A DNA stretch of 64,000 nucleotides from Tridacna crocea. Taxonomy: Eukaryota > Mollusca > Bivalvia > Cardiida > Cardiidae. The notes beneath the pieces are model-generated. The model had not been told where the DNA came from and ran no database searches. It saw only the letters and a program-made list of their open reading frames with translations. The translations under genes were made by a program, and so were the position numbers. The stretch lies in NCBI GenBank assembly GCA_943736015.1, contig OX031062.1:2834501-2898500 (forward strand), written 5' to 3'. Positions 1 to 10,564 of this stretch are shown piece by piece. Position 1 is the first letter of the stretch; each line of letters starts with the position of its first letter.

Positions 1-125
1 TCTCAAAAATGGTAGAAAACACTGTGGGAAAAGGAGAAATTGCTCGCAATTTCTCCTTTTCCCACAGTGTTTTCAAAAGAATTGTACTGCAGACACGTAA
101 AAACAAGGGCTTGTTTGGGAAAGGG
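1..125. mobile_element. Hairpin MITE, right part (cut by window edge)
   Basis: Palindrome around 41-50 with a TTGCTCGCAA apex, right end TTTGGGAAAGG next to TTAA (126-129). A further MITE fragment follows to about 290. Confidence 0.6.
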
Positions 126-420
126 TTAACACTTTACCAGACAGCAAAATTTTACCCTTTTCTAAATCTAAACCATTTGCAGACAACCAATTAAATGCTA
201 CTAAAAACATAACATTTGACTTCCATAGGGTATAGAAACACTGCAGAAAAAAATGCTTTAAAACCATTGTGCAAAAAGTTTCTGACAAGGTTAGCCAGTG
301 GGGCAGTACATGCTGATCCGAGTAAATATTTTTTTGCAGATTAATTAAGCACCCTTTTCATAGAGCATAACTCAAATGCTTTCATCAGGGCATATCAAAA
401 CAATTTGTCGAAGGGTACTG

Positions 421-682
421 GCTCGCCCGGGTGGCTTAGTGGTGAGCGTGTCGGACTCATGACCTGGTGGTTGTGAGTTCATTACCTGGTTAAGGCGAAC
501 TTTCTTTACGGCGTATTTCGCCTCTCAGCTCTGCTGAAGCATGTGAGAAAAGTAGTCGGTGGCTTTGGAAAGAAAGTTGTGTAAGTGCCGGTGTGGGAAA
601 GCCAGGAAACATGTGTGTCACTGACCGCCATGATATGAGCTGTTAAAGTGGTGTTAAACCCCAATACAACCAATACAACCAA
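421..682 (+). mobile_element. tRNA-derived Meta-type SINE
   Basis: GGGTGGCTTAGTGG A-box region at about 429, B-box-like GTGAGTTCATT at about 472, and a 3' conserved block (ACCGCCATGATATGAGCTG ... GTGTTAAACCCC, about 624-662), the Meta-SINE domain, followed by a CAATACAAC repeat tail. Confidence 0.7.
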
Positions 683-711
683 TGGGTGCAGAGTTAAATA
701 GATAATGAGTA

Positions 712-938
712 AATCAAATACCACACAATCCATACTTTTGACAACCCTGAGAAAGAAGCCTGTAGAAAACATGGTGGGAAAAGGAGAAAATGTTGGTAAC
801 CAGCATTTTCTCTTTTTCCCACAATGTTTTGTACCCTTCACAAAACAAATTTGAAATGTTCAATCACTTTTATTTTGTCATCTGCAAATGCTTTCGATTT
901 GGACAAGCCTAAAATATTGTCGGTTTGTAATTGAGTTA
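712..938. mobile_element. Hairpin MITE, diverged
   Basis: Central palindrome near 783-825 with the TTGGTAACCAGCA apex; the ends are recognisable but not TTAA-perfect. A half copy follows at 985-1035. Confidence 0.6.
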
Positions 939-1232
939 AAGCAAGGGAGCATTTGTGTGATCCACGACTTGAAAATTGAATTTTGTTTTGGAAAGAGTAG
1001 AAAACATTGTGGAAAAAAGAGACAATGCTGGTTACCTATAGACGGGCTCCAAGGCCGCTTCGTGGCCTTTCCGCCCGTATTACCAAGGTTTCAGTGACGT
1101 CAGTTCCCAGTGATGTCATTTTCACTGAATTGGGGAACTTAGCGTACTAAATTTTTCAACCAAAAACTGGTAAAATTCGCTAAACAAACGATGGAATGGT
1201 AAAACTTTGCAGTACAATAAATTCGTTGTACC

Positions 1233-1361
1233 GTCAGATGGCAGGGAACTTGGAAATTTGTTCACGGCTGTGGTGGATCATGTCGCCAACTCCTTCGGCT
1301 CGGAGCGACGTAATTGTGAACCACAGGCGTGAACAAGTTTCCAAGTCCCCTGCCACCTGAC
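1233..1361. repeat. Inverted repeat, 34-bp arms
   Basis: GTCAGATGGCAGGGAACTTG (1233 on) and complement (to 1361). A smaller hairpin ACGGGC...GCCCGT lies at 1042-1078. Confidence 0.7.
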
Positions 1362-1642
1362 CATTCAACTAATATACTAGTAGTTACCTTTGAGTCAGTT
1401 TTCAACACATTTCATCGTTATTTGATGAAACTATAATCGCTATTGTGTCTTCAGGCCAGTTGTTGCCTATAACGGCTGCAAGGTTGTACAGATTACGACG
1501 GATAGAAAATAGGGGCCTTCCAATCTATCGCTCTTACTGTTTCCGGTTTAAATAAGGACAAAACCTATGTGTTTCTGTATCTCATACACCATGTAGAAAT
1601 TTATCGTTTATTTACCAATGTTTAATAGCTTACCAATATCTT

Positions 1643-2096
1643 CACGGCGGGGAATCACGTGACACAACAACAACAACAATGACCGTTATTTGAAAAAATT
1701 CCCTGACTTCAGTTAAGAAAATCTTCAATAATTCCGTTAATACATGACCGATTGGAATTTGGTTTGAAGCAGAGAAGGCGGAAGGACTCCGGGGATTTGC
1801 TTGATGTGTTAGATTTTTTAAACAACACCTGATAAAAAAGTTATTGACGAGCAAACAAATTTTTTACCCCGGATAATTTGTTTGCTCGTCAATAACTTTT
1901 TTATCAGGTGTTTTTTAAAAAATCTAACACATCATGCAAATCCCCGGAGTCCTTCCGCCTTCTCTGCTTCAAACCAAATTCCAATCGGTCACGTATTAAC
2001 GGAATTATTGAAGATTTTCTTACCTGAGGTTGGGGAATTTTTTCAAATAACGGTCATTGTTGTTGTTGTTGTTGTGTCACGTGATTCCCCGCCGTG
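1643..2096. mobile_element. Foldback transposon, CACGGCGGGG ends, copy 1
   Basis: Almost entirely two inverted arms of about 215 bp around a small centre. Ends CACGGCGGGGAATCACGT and its complement; ATCTT duplicated at 1638-1642 and 2097-2101. A CAC start with 5-bp duplications recalls Transib-type (RAG-related) transposons; no transposase is present. Confidence 0.8.
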
Positions 2097-2101
2097 ATCT
2101 T

Positions 2102-2779
2102 GGTCATTATAAACAATGTAAAAGTTTAACTCACCCGGGGTTACCTGATATAGCACACTCGGAGGGTCCGGGAAATCGGAGGTAAACAAAGACAGTCACG
2201 TTAGACTAGGGTCGATGTTTATCCTGGTTTATTTTTAAAAGACAAACCTTTTCGAATATTAAAGAAACGTATATGTTAAGTTTAGAAGCCAAATGATCTA
2301 TAACCGTTATTGGTGCAAGCTTACAGGCCATCTAACAATGAAAAATTTATCTAAACTGGAAATTTTACTATTTTGAAAATCAATTTCAACTCTAACCGTC
2401 TCGTTGTAGGTTAGGGGGTGATTTGTCGCAATACCTCTATTGGTGTCTTAAATTATAGGGTCTCTTTTTTGGATCTAACACATTTTCAGTCTCCAGTATG
2501 TAAAAAATCATGTGTTTTAAACCATGTGAAAGTGGAAGGTATCGAATTTTTGGGTATGGTACGTAATTCTCGGAGGTATAATATTGTTAATTCGGAGTAT
2601 CATCATATTCATGATATGGGTGAACTCAAAGGATTTATATACTGCAGAATGTGCTCGTCTGTCTCTGAACCTTACCAGGTTTAAATTCTACGAAATAGTG
2701 TCCTGTTTATTATAAGCCTCTGAAAATATACCTTGTAATACAACCTTTAAGCAAATGTCGCGTCAAGGTAGCGTATGAG
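2102..2779. other. No recognised feature; one unassigned open frame
   Basis: An 88-codon frame (2418-2684, +, GTG start) ends in GFIYCRMCSSVSEPYQV and could be a relic of coding sequence, but I recognise no family. Confidence 0.3.
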
Positions 2780-2783
2780 TTAA

Positions 2784-3002
2784 CACTATTCCAAACAACA
2801 AATTTTAGAATCGTCCAAACTGAACAAGTTTACAAACGACGATTTAAACTAGATGAATATGACGGAACGTTCTCCAAACGGATAGAATACATTTGGGCAA
2901 AAGGACAAATTGCTTGTTACGAGCAATTTCCGCTGTTCTTACGGCGATTCCAAAATGTTCGTACTACAGACACATAAAAAGAAGGGTTTGTTTGGGAAGT
3001 GT
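2784..3002. mobile_element. Hairpin MITE, TTGCTTG apex type
   Basis: Left TTAA at 2780-2783. The apex TTGCTTGTTACGAGCAA is palindromic but unlike the common TGCTGGTAACCAGCA apex. Confidence 0.6.
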
Positions 3003-3004
3003 TA

Positions 3005-3570
3005 CAACAAAAATCTTTGTTAGATAAAATAGCCATTTTTTTCTGTCAATATAGGGTTACCTTTGGATTATGGAAACTTCCCCTTTCAAAAGCATATTTT
3101 TACCTCACTGGAAACTAATTTCAGTTTCAGAAATGTGCTTATATTGAAGTCTTCAAGTGCTTTCAATTTGGACTTGTGTAAAACTTTGCCGTTTTGTAAA
3201 GAGCTAACGAAAAATTTCCACACTATATAGTTATATAGTAATATGGCTGGTCGATTGATTAGCTATTTTTTTGACTATATGATCAATGCAAATGCAAATC
3301 TATCGTTTGCCATCTATAAGGAAAATGTACACTATCTTAAATACCATAATCGTCCGTGCTCATTCTCCACTTTTCTGGCTATTTTTCCTGTTTTTCTCTC
3401 TCATGTATTGTTATGGCAATTTTTAAGTGACCCATTAGATATCAAATATGTATTTGTATGTACGGAATGCATGTGTATGCATAAGTATTCAATAAATTCT
3501 TCTTCTTCTTCTCTTCATGAAACTCTTAACTAACCAGAAGGTTGTCCAGGAAAAGCATATCGAGCCCGCG
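3005..3570. other. No recognised gene; TTC-rich repeat tail
   Basis: 3440-3515 resembles the 3' tail of an interspersed repeat (GTATGCATAAGTATTCAATA, then TTC repeats), similar to the AATAAA context at 37690 and 63910. Confidence 0.35.
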
Positions 3571-3674
3571 TGACCTTGACCTTGACCTTGGGCCTACGTT
3601 AGAAAATGACACATCTACTCATGATGGAGAACAATTGTGTAAATTTATACTGAAATCCATCCAAAATTGTAGGA

Positions 3675-4063
3675 GTCTCATTGAGACGATTCTAATGAGC
3701 ACCCACTACATAGGGTTTAGCGGAGGGTAATAAATATTTTTAATTTTGAAATCAAAATCAGTCCCACTATCTGGAGCTCTGTAAGTAAATTGAAAAGTTC
3801 GAGTCAGCAGTAACAAAAAAAGCAAGCATTGCAATTTCGAAGTTGTTTTCGACGGAAATATCTTATTATTGGACAGTGTAGATCATGATCAGACGGCACG
3901 TTCTGTTCAAATTGATCTTGATCAACATTGACCGCAAAAGCTCAGTGAGTACCGCTTATCAACATAAAACTGGGGTTAGACGTGCTCTAGCTTGATCAGA
4001 AATGAATAAACGGCAGGTTTTTTAGAGAAAATTTTATTGCATCACAGCTTGCGTTTGATCAAT
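3675..4063. repeat. Interspersed repeat, copy 1 (matches 40114-40868)
   Basis: Shares the TTGAGACGATTCTAATGAG start, the CACTATCTGGAGCTCTGTAA middle and the CATCACAGCTTGCGTTTGAT end with the 40-kb copy. It is left-truncated relative to that copy's palindrome. The preceding 3572-3665 matches 38255-38372. Confidence 0.75.
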
Positions 4064-4067
4064 TTAA

Positions 4068-4288
4068 CCCTTTACCAAACAATCCCTAGTTTTTACAACC
4101 CTGAGATAGAAGCCTTTAGAAAAGATTGTGGGAAAAGGGAAAAATACTGGTAACCAGCATTTTATCCTTTTTCCACAATGTTTTCTACCCTGCTGAAAAC
4201 AAATTTCCATTTTTGAGTTGCGTTTATTTTTGTCGTCTGCATGTATTTTCAGTTTGAACCAGTCTAAAATTCGTCGTTTGGTAAAGGG
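4068..4288. mobile_element. Hairpin MITE
   Basis: 221 bp between TTAA at 4064-4067 and 4289-4292; the right TTAA is shared with the next element. Confidence 0.75.
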
Positions 4289-4292
4289 TTAA

Positions 4293-5280
4293 AGGTGGCC
4301 CTTCAGATTTTGGGACGAAAATAGTACATAAGTGCAAAAAAATCATCCTTATACTCCCAAAGCCTTTTAATTTTCATTCATAAAACGCCAGTAGTAAAAA
4401 ACCGTCCGACAACACGAGAAATTAGAAACTACAGTCCACACGGCGGGGAATCACGTGACACAACAACAACAAAAATGACCCGACATTTGAAAAAAATTTC
4501 CAACTTGAGGTAAGAAAATCTTCAATAATTCCGTTAATACATGACCGATTGGAATTTGGTTTGAAGCAGAGAAGGCGGAAGGACTCCAGGGATTTGCTTG
4601 ATGTATTAGATTTTTTTAAACAACACCCGATAAAAAAGTTATTGACGAGCAAACAATTTTTTTACCCTGGATAATTTGTTTGCTCGTCAATAACTTTTTT
4701 ATCAGGTGTTGATTAAAAAATCTAACACATCAAGCAAACCCCCGGAGTCCTTCCGCCTTCTCTGCTTCAAACCAAATTCCAATCGGTCATGTATTAACGG
4801 AATTATTGAAGATTTTCTTACCTGAAGTGGGGGAATTTCTTCAAATGTCGGTCATTCTTTTTGTTGTTGTGTCACGTGATTCCCCGCCGTGGTCCAGGTC
4901 GACACGGACGCGAGACACGTTTTATTTTTAGATGATCAATTTACTCATCTACATACAGGAAAACACAGATTAGTTTCAAATATAGGGTCCGAAGAAGACA
5001 TTATGGAAAATAATTACTACATGTTTGTTATGTAATGGAATTTAAGTGTTATTAGTCACGTGCCAGTCACTGGACATTGTCACAATGCTTTATTGATTTT
5101 TAGCGCGAAATCTAAAAATAGCTTAAGAGGCTACGTAGCCTTTTAAGGGAATACCATAATTTTTTTTTTTTTTTTGTAATTTTATGATTCTTAATTATTG
5201 ATGATTTGTATTGTTTTTTCATATAAATTTCAATGATATATACATTTTTGGTGTGATGTGAAAATTCTAAATACCTACCT
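4293..5280. mobile_element. TTAA-flanked MITE, AGGTGG family, copy 1
   Basis: Ends AGGTGGCCCTTC and TACCTACCT between TTAA (4289-4292, 5281-5284). About 530 bp without the nested foldback. It shares its left TTAA with a hairpin MITE. TTAA targets suggest piggyBac-type mobilisation. Confidence 0.75.
4439..4891. mobile_element. Foldback transposon, CACGGCGGGG ends, copy 2
   Basis: Second copy, 453 bp, flanked by GTCCA at 4434-4438 and 4892-4896. It is nested in the TTAA-flanked element 4293-5280; the sister element at 23894 lacks it. Confidence 0.8.
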
Positions 5281-5334
5281 TTAAATAGCAAAGCATGATA
5301 AAGAATGAATCGATATCATCTTAAGACAAATGGC

Positions 5335-5340
5335 TATAAA
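5335..5340 (+). promoter_or_regulatory. Candidate TATA box, unit A
   Basis: TATAAA lies 91 bp upstream of the candidate start codon at 5431. The same box occurs at the equivalent place in units B, C and D, within a segment that stays alignable in all units. A start site some 30 bp downstream would give a short 5' leader. Inferred, with no transcript evidence. Confidence 0.4.
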
Positions 5341-5430
5341 TCACACAGCAAATGACATTCTGTACTTTATGTGTCTCTGTACTTTCAAGTAGTTCTGGTT
5401 GAAGTGTGTTTTGAAGAAAGCCGGTTAAGA

Positions 5431-5457
5431 ATGTCTCTCAGGAGCCAAATGTTAAAG
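5431..5457 (+). CDS. Candidate first coding exon of the unit A fucosyltransferase
   Basis: Nine codons, MSLRSQMLK, ending AAG followed by GTAGGA, a good splice donor. The phase is zero and joins in frame to either downstream acceptor: the decayed exon at 6523 or the intact exon at 8798. The joined N-terminus would be a short, basic cytoplasmic tail ahead of the signal-anchor helix, as expected of a type II Golgi glycosyltransferase. The exon and donor are intact in units A, B, C and D and mutated in the remnant at 41791. Without it the large exon has no good start: its conserved internal Met position is GTG here. It could instead be non-coding leader that happens to be open; RNA evidence would settle this. 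Confidence 0.55.
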
Positions 5458-6612
5458 GTAGGACCAGTTTTAAGTATATCTGAATAACTAGTGTAAAAGT
5501 TAGACTTGTAAAGAAATTAATAAACTTTAAGTAAAGTCAAACAAAGGGGCTGCCAATTGGTACGCAAATAAATTTCGCATTATGTGGTCAAAATCACCAA
5601 TTTGTTTTACAGCAATGACCCGCAAATACTTGATTCATTGCAGAAGTAGCCGGAGTGTTTAAAATTGAACACATCAAGCGCTGTTTTTCTGTCAACTACA
5701 CCCATGAAATGATTTTTAACGCTGCAACCATCTAATGCATTATATATTTTCCCCCTTTATTTCCTCAATTATGAAAAACAACAAACAAACAGACAAGAAA
5801 TACAAGAACAAATACAGGAACAAAAACAACAATAACACAATGAAACATTCGGTAAATTTGTGTATGCGTATGATAGTATGAGTGCATGCGTGTCTTTGCG
5901 AGTGAGAGAGAGACAGAGTGAGAGAGAACAAATCAGTTGCAAAAACTAAACTTCAGAATGAAAATAATATAATAAATAAATAAGAACATGTGGTAATTAT
6001 GCGTGATATTCCATGCAATAATACTTTATACTTTCTCGAAATAAAGCAGTAAGAACTAAACAGATGCTTGAAAACACGTGAAATACTCAAACTTGATAAT
6101 GTTTAATTTCTTTCTCTGGATAAAAACAGAAAGAATCATAACATGATCCGAAAATATAAAAATAAGCACTTTCTAGAAGAGAAAAAGAATTACTTCCAAT
6201 AGAGCTCATCAGTAATAAAAGCTGCGTAGGCTAAGTATTAAACACGAGACAAAATCAGTGTGCATTTGAGATAGATTTTTATTTATTTTTTTATTTCATC
6301 TTTTTTTTATTTCATCTTAAGTCCTTACTTGAACGTACCTTTGAGTGATATGCAAGAAACGCCTAAAAAATCTGGTGTTGAAGAACTCGAAGATCTACGT
6401 GTGATTAATCACATTAAAAAATGGTATCCCCACACTTATAAAGTCATCGTCAATTTATGTCATGTGTTTGATTTTTGATAAGACGAGCTAAAATACGATT
6501 ATTTTCCTCCTATTTCATGCAGGTTGTTTGTAGAATGAAATTGGCAAAGCGCTTTCTTGTTATATTCAGCGTATTAAGTCTTGCTGATGTGTATGCCTTA
6601 TCTTTGACTTAA

Positions 6613-6833
6613 CCCTTTCCCAAACGACAAACTTTTGGACTAGACCAAAATGAAAGCATTTGCAGACGACAATTCAACTCTTGCCGAAAAGATGATTTCT
6701 GTCTATGATAGGGTAGAAAGCATTGTGGGAAATGGAGAAAATGCTGCTTACCAGCATTTTCTCCTTTTCCCACAATGTTTTCAAAAGGCTACTATTCTAG
6801 ACCCGTAAAAACAAGGGATTGTTTGGGCAAGGG
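6613..6833. mobile_element. Hairpin MITE in the unit A decayed exon
   Basis: 221 bp, CCCTTTCCCAAAC...GTTTGGGCAAGGG, TTAA at 6609-6612 and 6834-6837; the empty site is visible in unit D. Confidence 0.8.
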
Positions 6834-7082
6834 TTAACGAGGATTCTGTGAAATAGGCGTGAATCTTAAATGTGTGCATGCCACATCGCCATTACCTGAA
6901 AAGTGCATTCCCCCCTTTTGCTTCTGTGTCTGGCAATAATGAATCAGGACTTGCCAGAACTTTATTGGAAAACAACTGTACAGACGAGTTCAGATGAAAA
7001 AACACTTCATGACTTCACATTAATTTGTCGGTAGAACCGGTGGTAGAACCGGTAATAGAACCGGTAATAGTCTCTTTAGAAT

Positions 7083-7405
7083 GTCATAGCAGAAAATATT
7101 CAAAATATAAAAACACTATCAAGAATGTGGTACTGTGAGTGATGTCATGGATTTTGCGGTCACGTGAGTCTTGATTGGTCACCTCAGTCTTGGTGTGGTT
7201 TTTAAAATGTTGATGCTGTTTTTACATCTTGAAGTACATGCATACTTATTTGTTTTGAAGTTGGTTTATGTTTTGATGTGATAAATTTACTGTTTATATC
7301 AAATTTACATATCATTTTGGTATAATTGCGACTATCTTGATTGAATATCTTAAATATCTCCATAGTGTTTTTATATTTTGAATATTTTCTGCTATGGCAT
7401 ACCAC
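7083..7405. mobile_element. Foldback in the unit A decayed exon
   Basis: Arms GTCATAGCAGAAAATATTC and complement, about 37 bp each, separated by about 245 bp. The fucosyltransferase homology stops before and restarts after it (CTCTTT | GTTGACACTGATA). Confidence 0.7.
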
Positions 7406-7499
7406 AGTTGACACTGATACGAATTCCTGCAAGCCCTTGCTATACTCCAGTGATTCAACTAGAGAAAGTGGCACATCTTGAGGAAATCTTCAAGAACTA

Positions 7500-7795
7500 G
7501 GTGGTTTAGACTATAAAAAGCATGAAATTTCTGGTTTCTAAAGCCTAAATTAACTATAGTTTAACTTGCAAATAGATATGAGCAACCTGTTTAAAAGGAA
7601 ATTAATTCGACCTTACTGATCTATATCCCAAGTTAAATCCAGCACTTTTCACTAATTCTATATCCTCCAGGCCACAAGCCTAAGTTCAAGTCCAAATTCA
7701 GATTAGTCTAGAAAGATGACATCATGCATTAGTAAACAGCGTAATTACTAACAACCTATTTCTAAAGATAACCACGTTGGAAAACAAAAACAACT
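7500..7795 (-). mobile_element. Solo-LTR fragment, unit A
   Basis: Matches the inner part of the 34215-34734 LTR (from about 34388) directly joined to the decayed exon at about 7497. Confidence 0.6.
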
Positions 7796-7859
7796 AGAGC
7801 TATCACTAAACGTGATCATACCCCTCATCAGCTCCTTGTCACAAAAGTGCCCTTTGTAA

Positions 7860-8690
7860 CAGAATGCAGAATGGTTTAGTACAAAAGAAAGGGTTCAAAG
7901 AAAACAAACAAGTGGGGATAGACTTGTGGTTCTTGTACTCTGCATGCACTTCACTATCTGTATATGGAGTTGTAGTCACTAGCTTTTATGCTTTGGAAGT
8001 TATGCCCCGGACAAAAACAAAGAATTATAATATACAATGGGAAATAACTCTTAAAATAATGGGAATAGAGTTATGGTTCTTCTAAAGTGTACTTTGCTTT
8101 ATGTGATCTAATTGTACATGATGTTTGAAGTTGCTAGCTTCTGTACTAGCTTCTGTACTTTGCAAGTTACACCCCAGATAAAATCCGAAGTTAAAATTTA
8201 TAAAGCGTAATAACTCTTAAAATAGTGGAAATAGATTAATGGTCCTTGTACCATGCACGTCTTATAAATGTGGCCTATATGTACGTGAAGTTTGAAGTTA
8301 CTAGCTTTTTTACTTCGAAAATTATGCCACGAACAAAAATAAAACGTTAAAACTTACAAAGGGCAATAATAAAAAAAAGTTGGAATAGAGTTACGGTTCT
8401 TGTACACTGCACTTTGCCTTTCTGTAATCTAACTGTGTGTTTGAAGTTAATAGCTTCGATACATTGGAAGTTATGACCTGGATAAAAAACCAAGGTTAAA
8501 ATTTACAAAGGGCAATAACTCAAAAAATAGTTAGTATAGAGTAATGGTTCTTGTACACTGCACTTTGCCTTTCTGTAATCTGTGTGTGAAGTTTGAAGTT
8601 ACTAGTTTCAATACATTGGAAGTTATGACCTGGACAAAAATCCAAAGTTAAAATTTACAAAGGGCAATAACTCAAAAAACATTAAATATG
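7860..8690 (+). repeat. Intronic tandem array, about five units of 145-165 bp
   Basis: Repeated blocks of GGTTCTTGTACACTGCACTT, GAAGTTATGACC and GGGCAATAACTC start near 7915, 8062, 8227, 8383 and 8533. Non-coding. It lies between decayed and intact exon 2 of unit A. Confidence 0.75.
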
Positions 8691-8797
8691 TCATTCCAAC
8701 AATTATACATAGGAAACAATACACTGTAATTCGCTGTATATGTTTGAATTTCGATATGAGGAGCTAAAATACTTTTCTTCTTCTTCTTTTTATGCAG

Positions 8798-9856
8798 GTT
8801 GTGTGTACAGTGGAATTGGCAAAGGGTTTTCTTGTTATGCTCACCATTTTATGCGTTGCTGCTGTGTATGTCTTATCTTCGACTAACCAAGGATTCTATG
8901 AAAGAATAAACCTCAAAAGATTACATACCACATGGTCATTACTTGAAAAACGCATTCCTCTTTTTGCTGCAGTTTCTGGTAAAAAAGAATCAGGATTTAC
9001 CACAGCTTTTTTGAAAAACAGCTGTACAGACGAGTTCAGAAGAAAACATTTCATGACTCCGTATAAATTTTGTGGTCGAACCGGTAATAGACTCTTTGTG
9101 CTGTTGACGCTGATAGCAACTGCCGCAAGCACTTGCTATACTCCAGTAATTCAACCAAAGAAATTGGCACATCTTGAAGAAATCTTTGATTTGTCTAATG
9201 TGAAACGTATGGACTTAAATAAAAGTTCATTTCGAGTAGATTCTGAACCTGCACCTGCTACATACGACGTCAATTTGACCTCACGCATCAACCCGGCTTA
9301 CAATTGGACACTGCGTGGATATAGACAAAGTTTTAAGTACTTTGACAAATACAAGGATCTAGTAAGATCATCTTTGAAAATTAAGGAGAATATTAGGAGA
9401 GACGTTCTGCAGTATATGAATTCATTCCTAAATGTGCAAATTACAATTGGCATTCATATTCGCCGGGGTGACTTTACGAGTAAAGGTGCGCTGCAATTCG
9501 GATTTTCTGTATCAGATATGGCTTTCATCAGCCGAGCCATTGCCTATATAAAAAATAGGTTCAGAAAATCTATATGTGCCGTTTTTGTTGTTAGTAACGA
9601 TATGAAATGGTGTAAAGCCAACATAAAAGGCGATGACATACACTACTCTCCCTTTCGTGATGTCGGAAGAGATCTTTATCTTCTGACTCAATGCAATCAT
9701 AATATTGTCACTTCTGGGACATTTGGGTGGATGGGGGCGTGGTTAAATGAAAGTGGCATAGTGGTTTATGATAAGTCGTATCCACCACCAAACAAAACTT
9801 TCGGTAGAATGTTAAATAAAGATGACTACTATCCGCATCACTGGATCGGTCTGTAA
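8798..9856 (+). CDS. GT11 alpha-1,2-fucosyltransferase-like, main exon, unit A
   Basis: Open for 352 codons from the acceptor ATGCAG|GTT; with the nine-residue exon at 5431 the protein would be 361 aa. GT11 enzymes of animals transfer fucose from GDP-fucose to galactose in the Golgi. In the exon frame (counting from the ATG at 8792): hydrophobic signal anchor about residues 13-30, stem, then the catalytic domain with GRTGNRLF (95-102), HIRRGDF (222-228; the HxRRGD nucleotide-sugar motif), FVVSNDMKWCK (265-275) and TSGTFGWMGAWL (307-318). Possible N-glycosylation sites are at 161, 171, 319 and 334. The ATG at 8792 overlaps the splice acceptor, and the codon that is ATG in the decayed copies (MKLAK) is GTG here, so the upstream exon probably supplies the start; the next internal Met lies inside the anchor. 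Acceptor specificity cannot be read from the sequence. Confidence 0.85.
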   Translation, partial: VVCTVELAKGFLVMLTILCVAAVYVLSSTNQGFYERINLKRLHTTWSLLEKRIPLFAAVSGKKESGFTTAFLKNSCTDEFRRKHFMTPYKFCGRTGNRLFVLLTLIATAASTCYTPVIQPKKLAHLEEIFDLSNVKRMDLNKSSFRVDSEPAPATYDVNLTSRINPAYNWTLRGYRQSFKYFDKYKDLVRSSLKIKENIRRDVLQYMNSFLNVQITIGIHIRRGDFTSKGALQFGFSVSDMAFISRAIAYIKNRFRKSICAVFVVSNDMKWCKANIKGDDIHYSPFRDVGRDLYLLTQCNHNIVTSGTFGWMGAWLNESGIVVYDKSYPPPNKTFGRMLNKDDYYPHHWIGL

Positions 9857-10013
9857 TGATATTTTGGGCAACTTGCCCTTTTTTTGCAATCTTCTAGTGT
9901 TATATGATCTATGTTTTAAGGACGTATATCACGATTTTTTATAACGGACAGATTTTTGAAAAAAAAGTTTGCACGTCCAAAACTTATGTCCAAAGTTTGA
10001 TATTTGTATTTAA

Positions 10014-10291
10014 CCCATTACCATACAATCCCTACTTTTGACGCCCCTGAGAAAGAAGCCTTTTAGAAACACTGTAGGAAAAAGAGAAAATGCTGGTAAC
10101 CAGCATTTTCTCCATTTCCAACAATGTTTTCTATCCTTCACAAAACAAATTTCAAATTTTCATTCACTTTTATTCCCACAATGTTTTCTATCCTATCATA
10201 GACAGAAATCAACTTTTCAGCAAGAGTTGAATTGTCGTCTGCAAATGCTTTCAATTTGGTCTAGTCCAAAAGTTTGTCGTTTGGGAAAGGG
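10014..10291. mobile_element. Hairpin MITE, chimeric
   Basis: TTAA at 10010-10013 and 10292-10295. It is longer than usual because it carries two right-hand segments. The equivalent in unit C is 50709-50986. Confidence 0.7.
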
Positions 10292-10338
10292 TTAAGAAAA
10301 CTAGCCTATTTATTGCAAGGCCAAGTTGGTCTGATTAA

Positions 10339-10564
10339 CTCTTTACCACACAAATGTAACTTGTCCAAATCGAAATCGTATATAGAAAACAACGTACGTG
10401 TATCTCAAATGATATTTTTTTCTCTGATAGGGTAAAAAAGCAATGTGGGAAAAGAAGTAAATGCCAGTTAGCAGCATTTTCTCCTTTTTCGACAATGTTT
10501 TCACATTCTCTTTTTTCCACAATATTCTAAAAAAAGCTAACTGTATCAAGGTTGTGTGGTACAT
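10339..10564. mobile_element. Hairpin MITE, GTAACTTGTCC subtype
   Basis: Left TTAA at 10335-10338; apex TGCCAGTTAGCAGCA imperfect; right end TGTGGTACATG. Confidence 0.65.

Larger units (their letters stand above)
6523..7496 (+). pseudogene. Decayed first copy of fucosyltransferase exon 2, unit A
   Basis: A good acceptor (pyrimidine tract, ATGCAG) precedes 6523. The frame opens VVCRMKLAKRFLV, then a signal-anchor-like stretch, and ends at a TAA formed by the TTAA target of a MITE (element 6613-6833). Homology to the intact gene resumes at about 6838 with frameshifts and a small expansion of a 12-bp GTAGAACCGG motif near 7042-7066. A foldback at about 7083-7405 interrupts it, and it continues at about 7414-7496 over the CYTPVI...HLEEIF region. 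The catalytic core is missing. Spliced to exon 1 it would encode about 38 residues. Confidence 0.8.

Noticed and set aside
3243-3533. 96-codon hydrophobic frame
   Set aside because: Ends in a TTC microsatellite at the tail of an interspersed repeat; no motif and strong AT bias.
7202-7474. 90-codon minus-strand frame conserved in unit C (48450-48722)
   Set aside because: Lies within the foldback and decayed exon; conservation is explained by the segmental duplication.
8792-8794. ATG as the start of the unit A fucosyltransferase
   Set aside because: It overlaps the ATGCAG splice acceptor and follows a pyrimidine tract; the same holds at 49486. An upstream exon start is more plausible.
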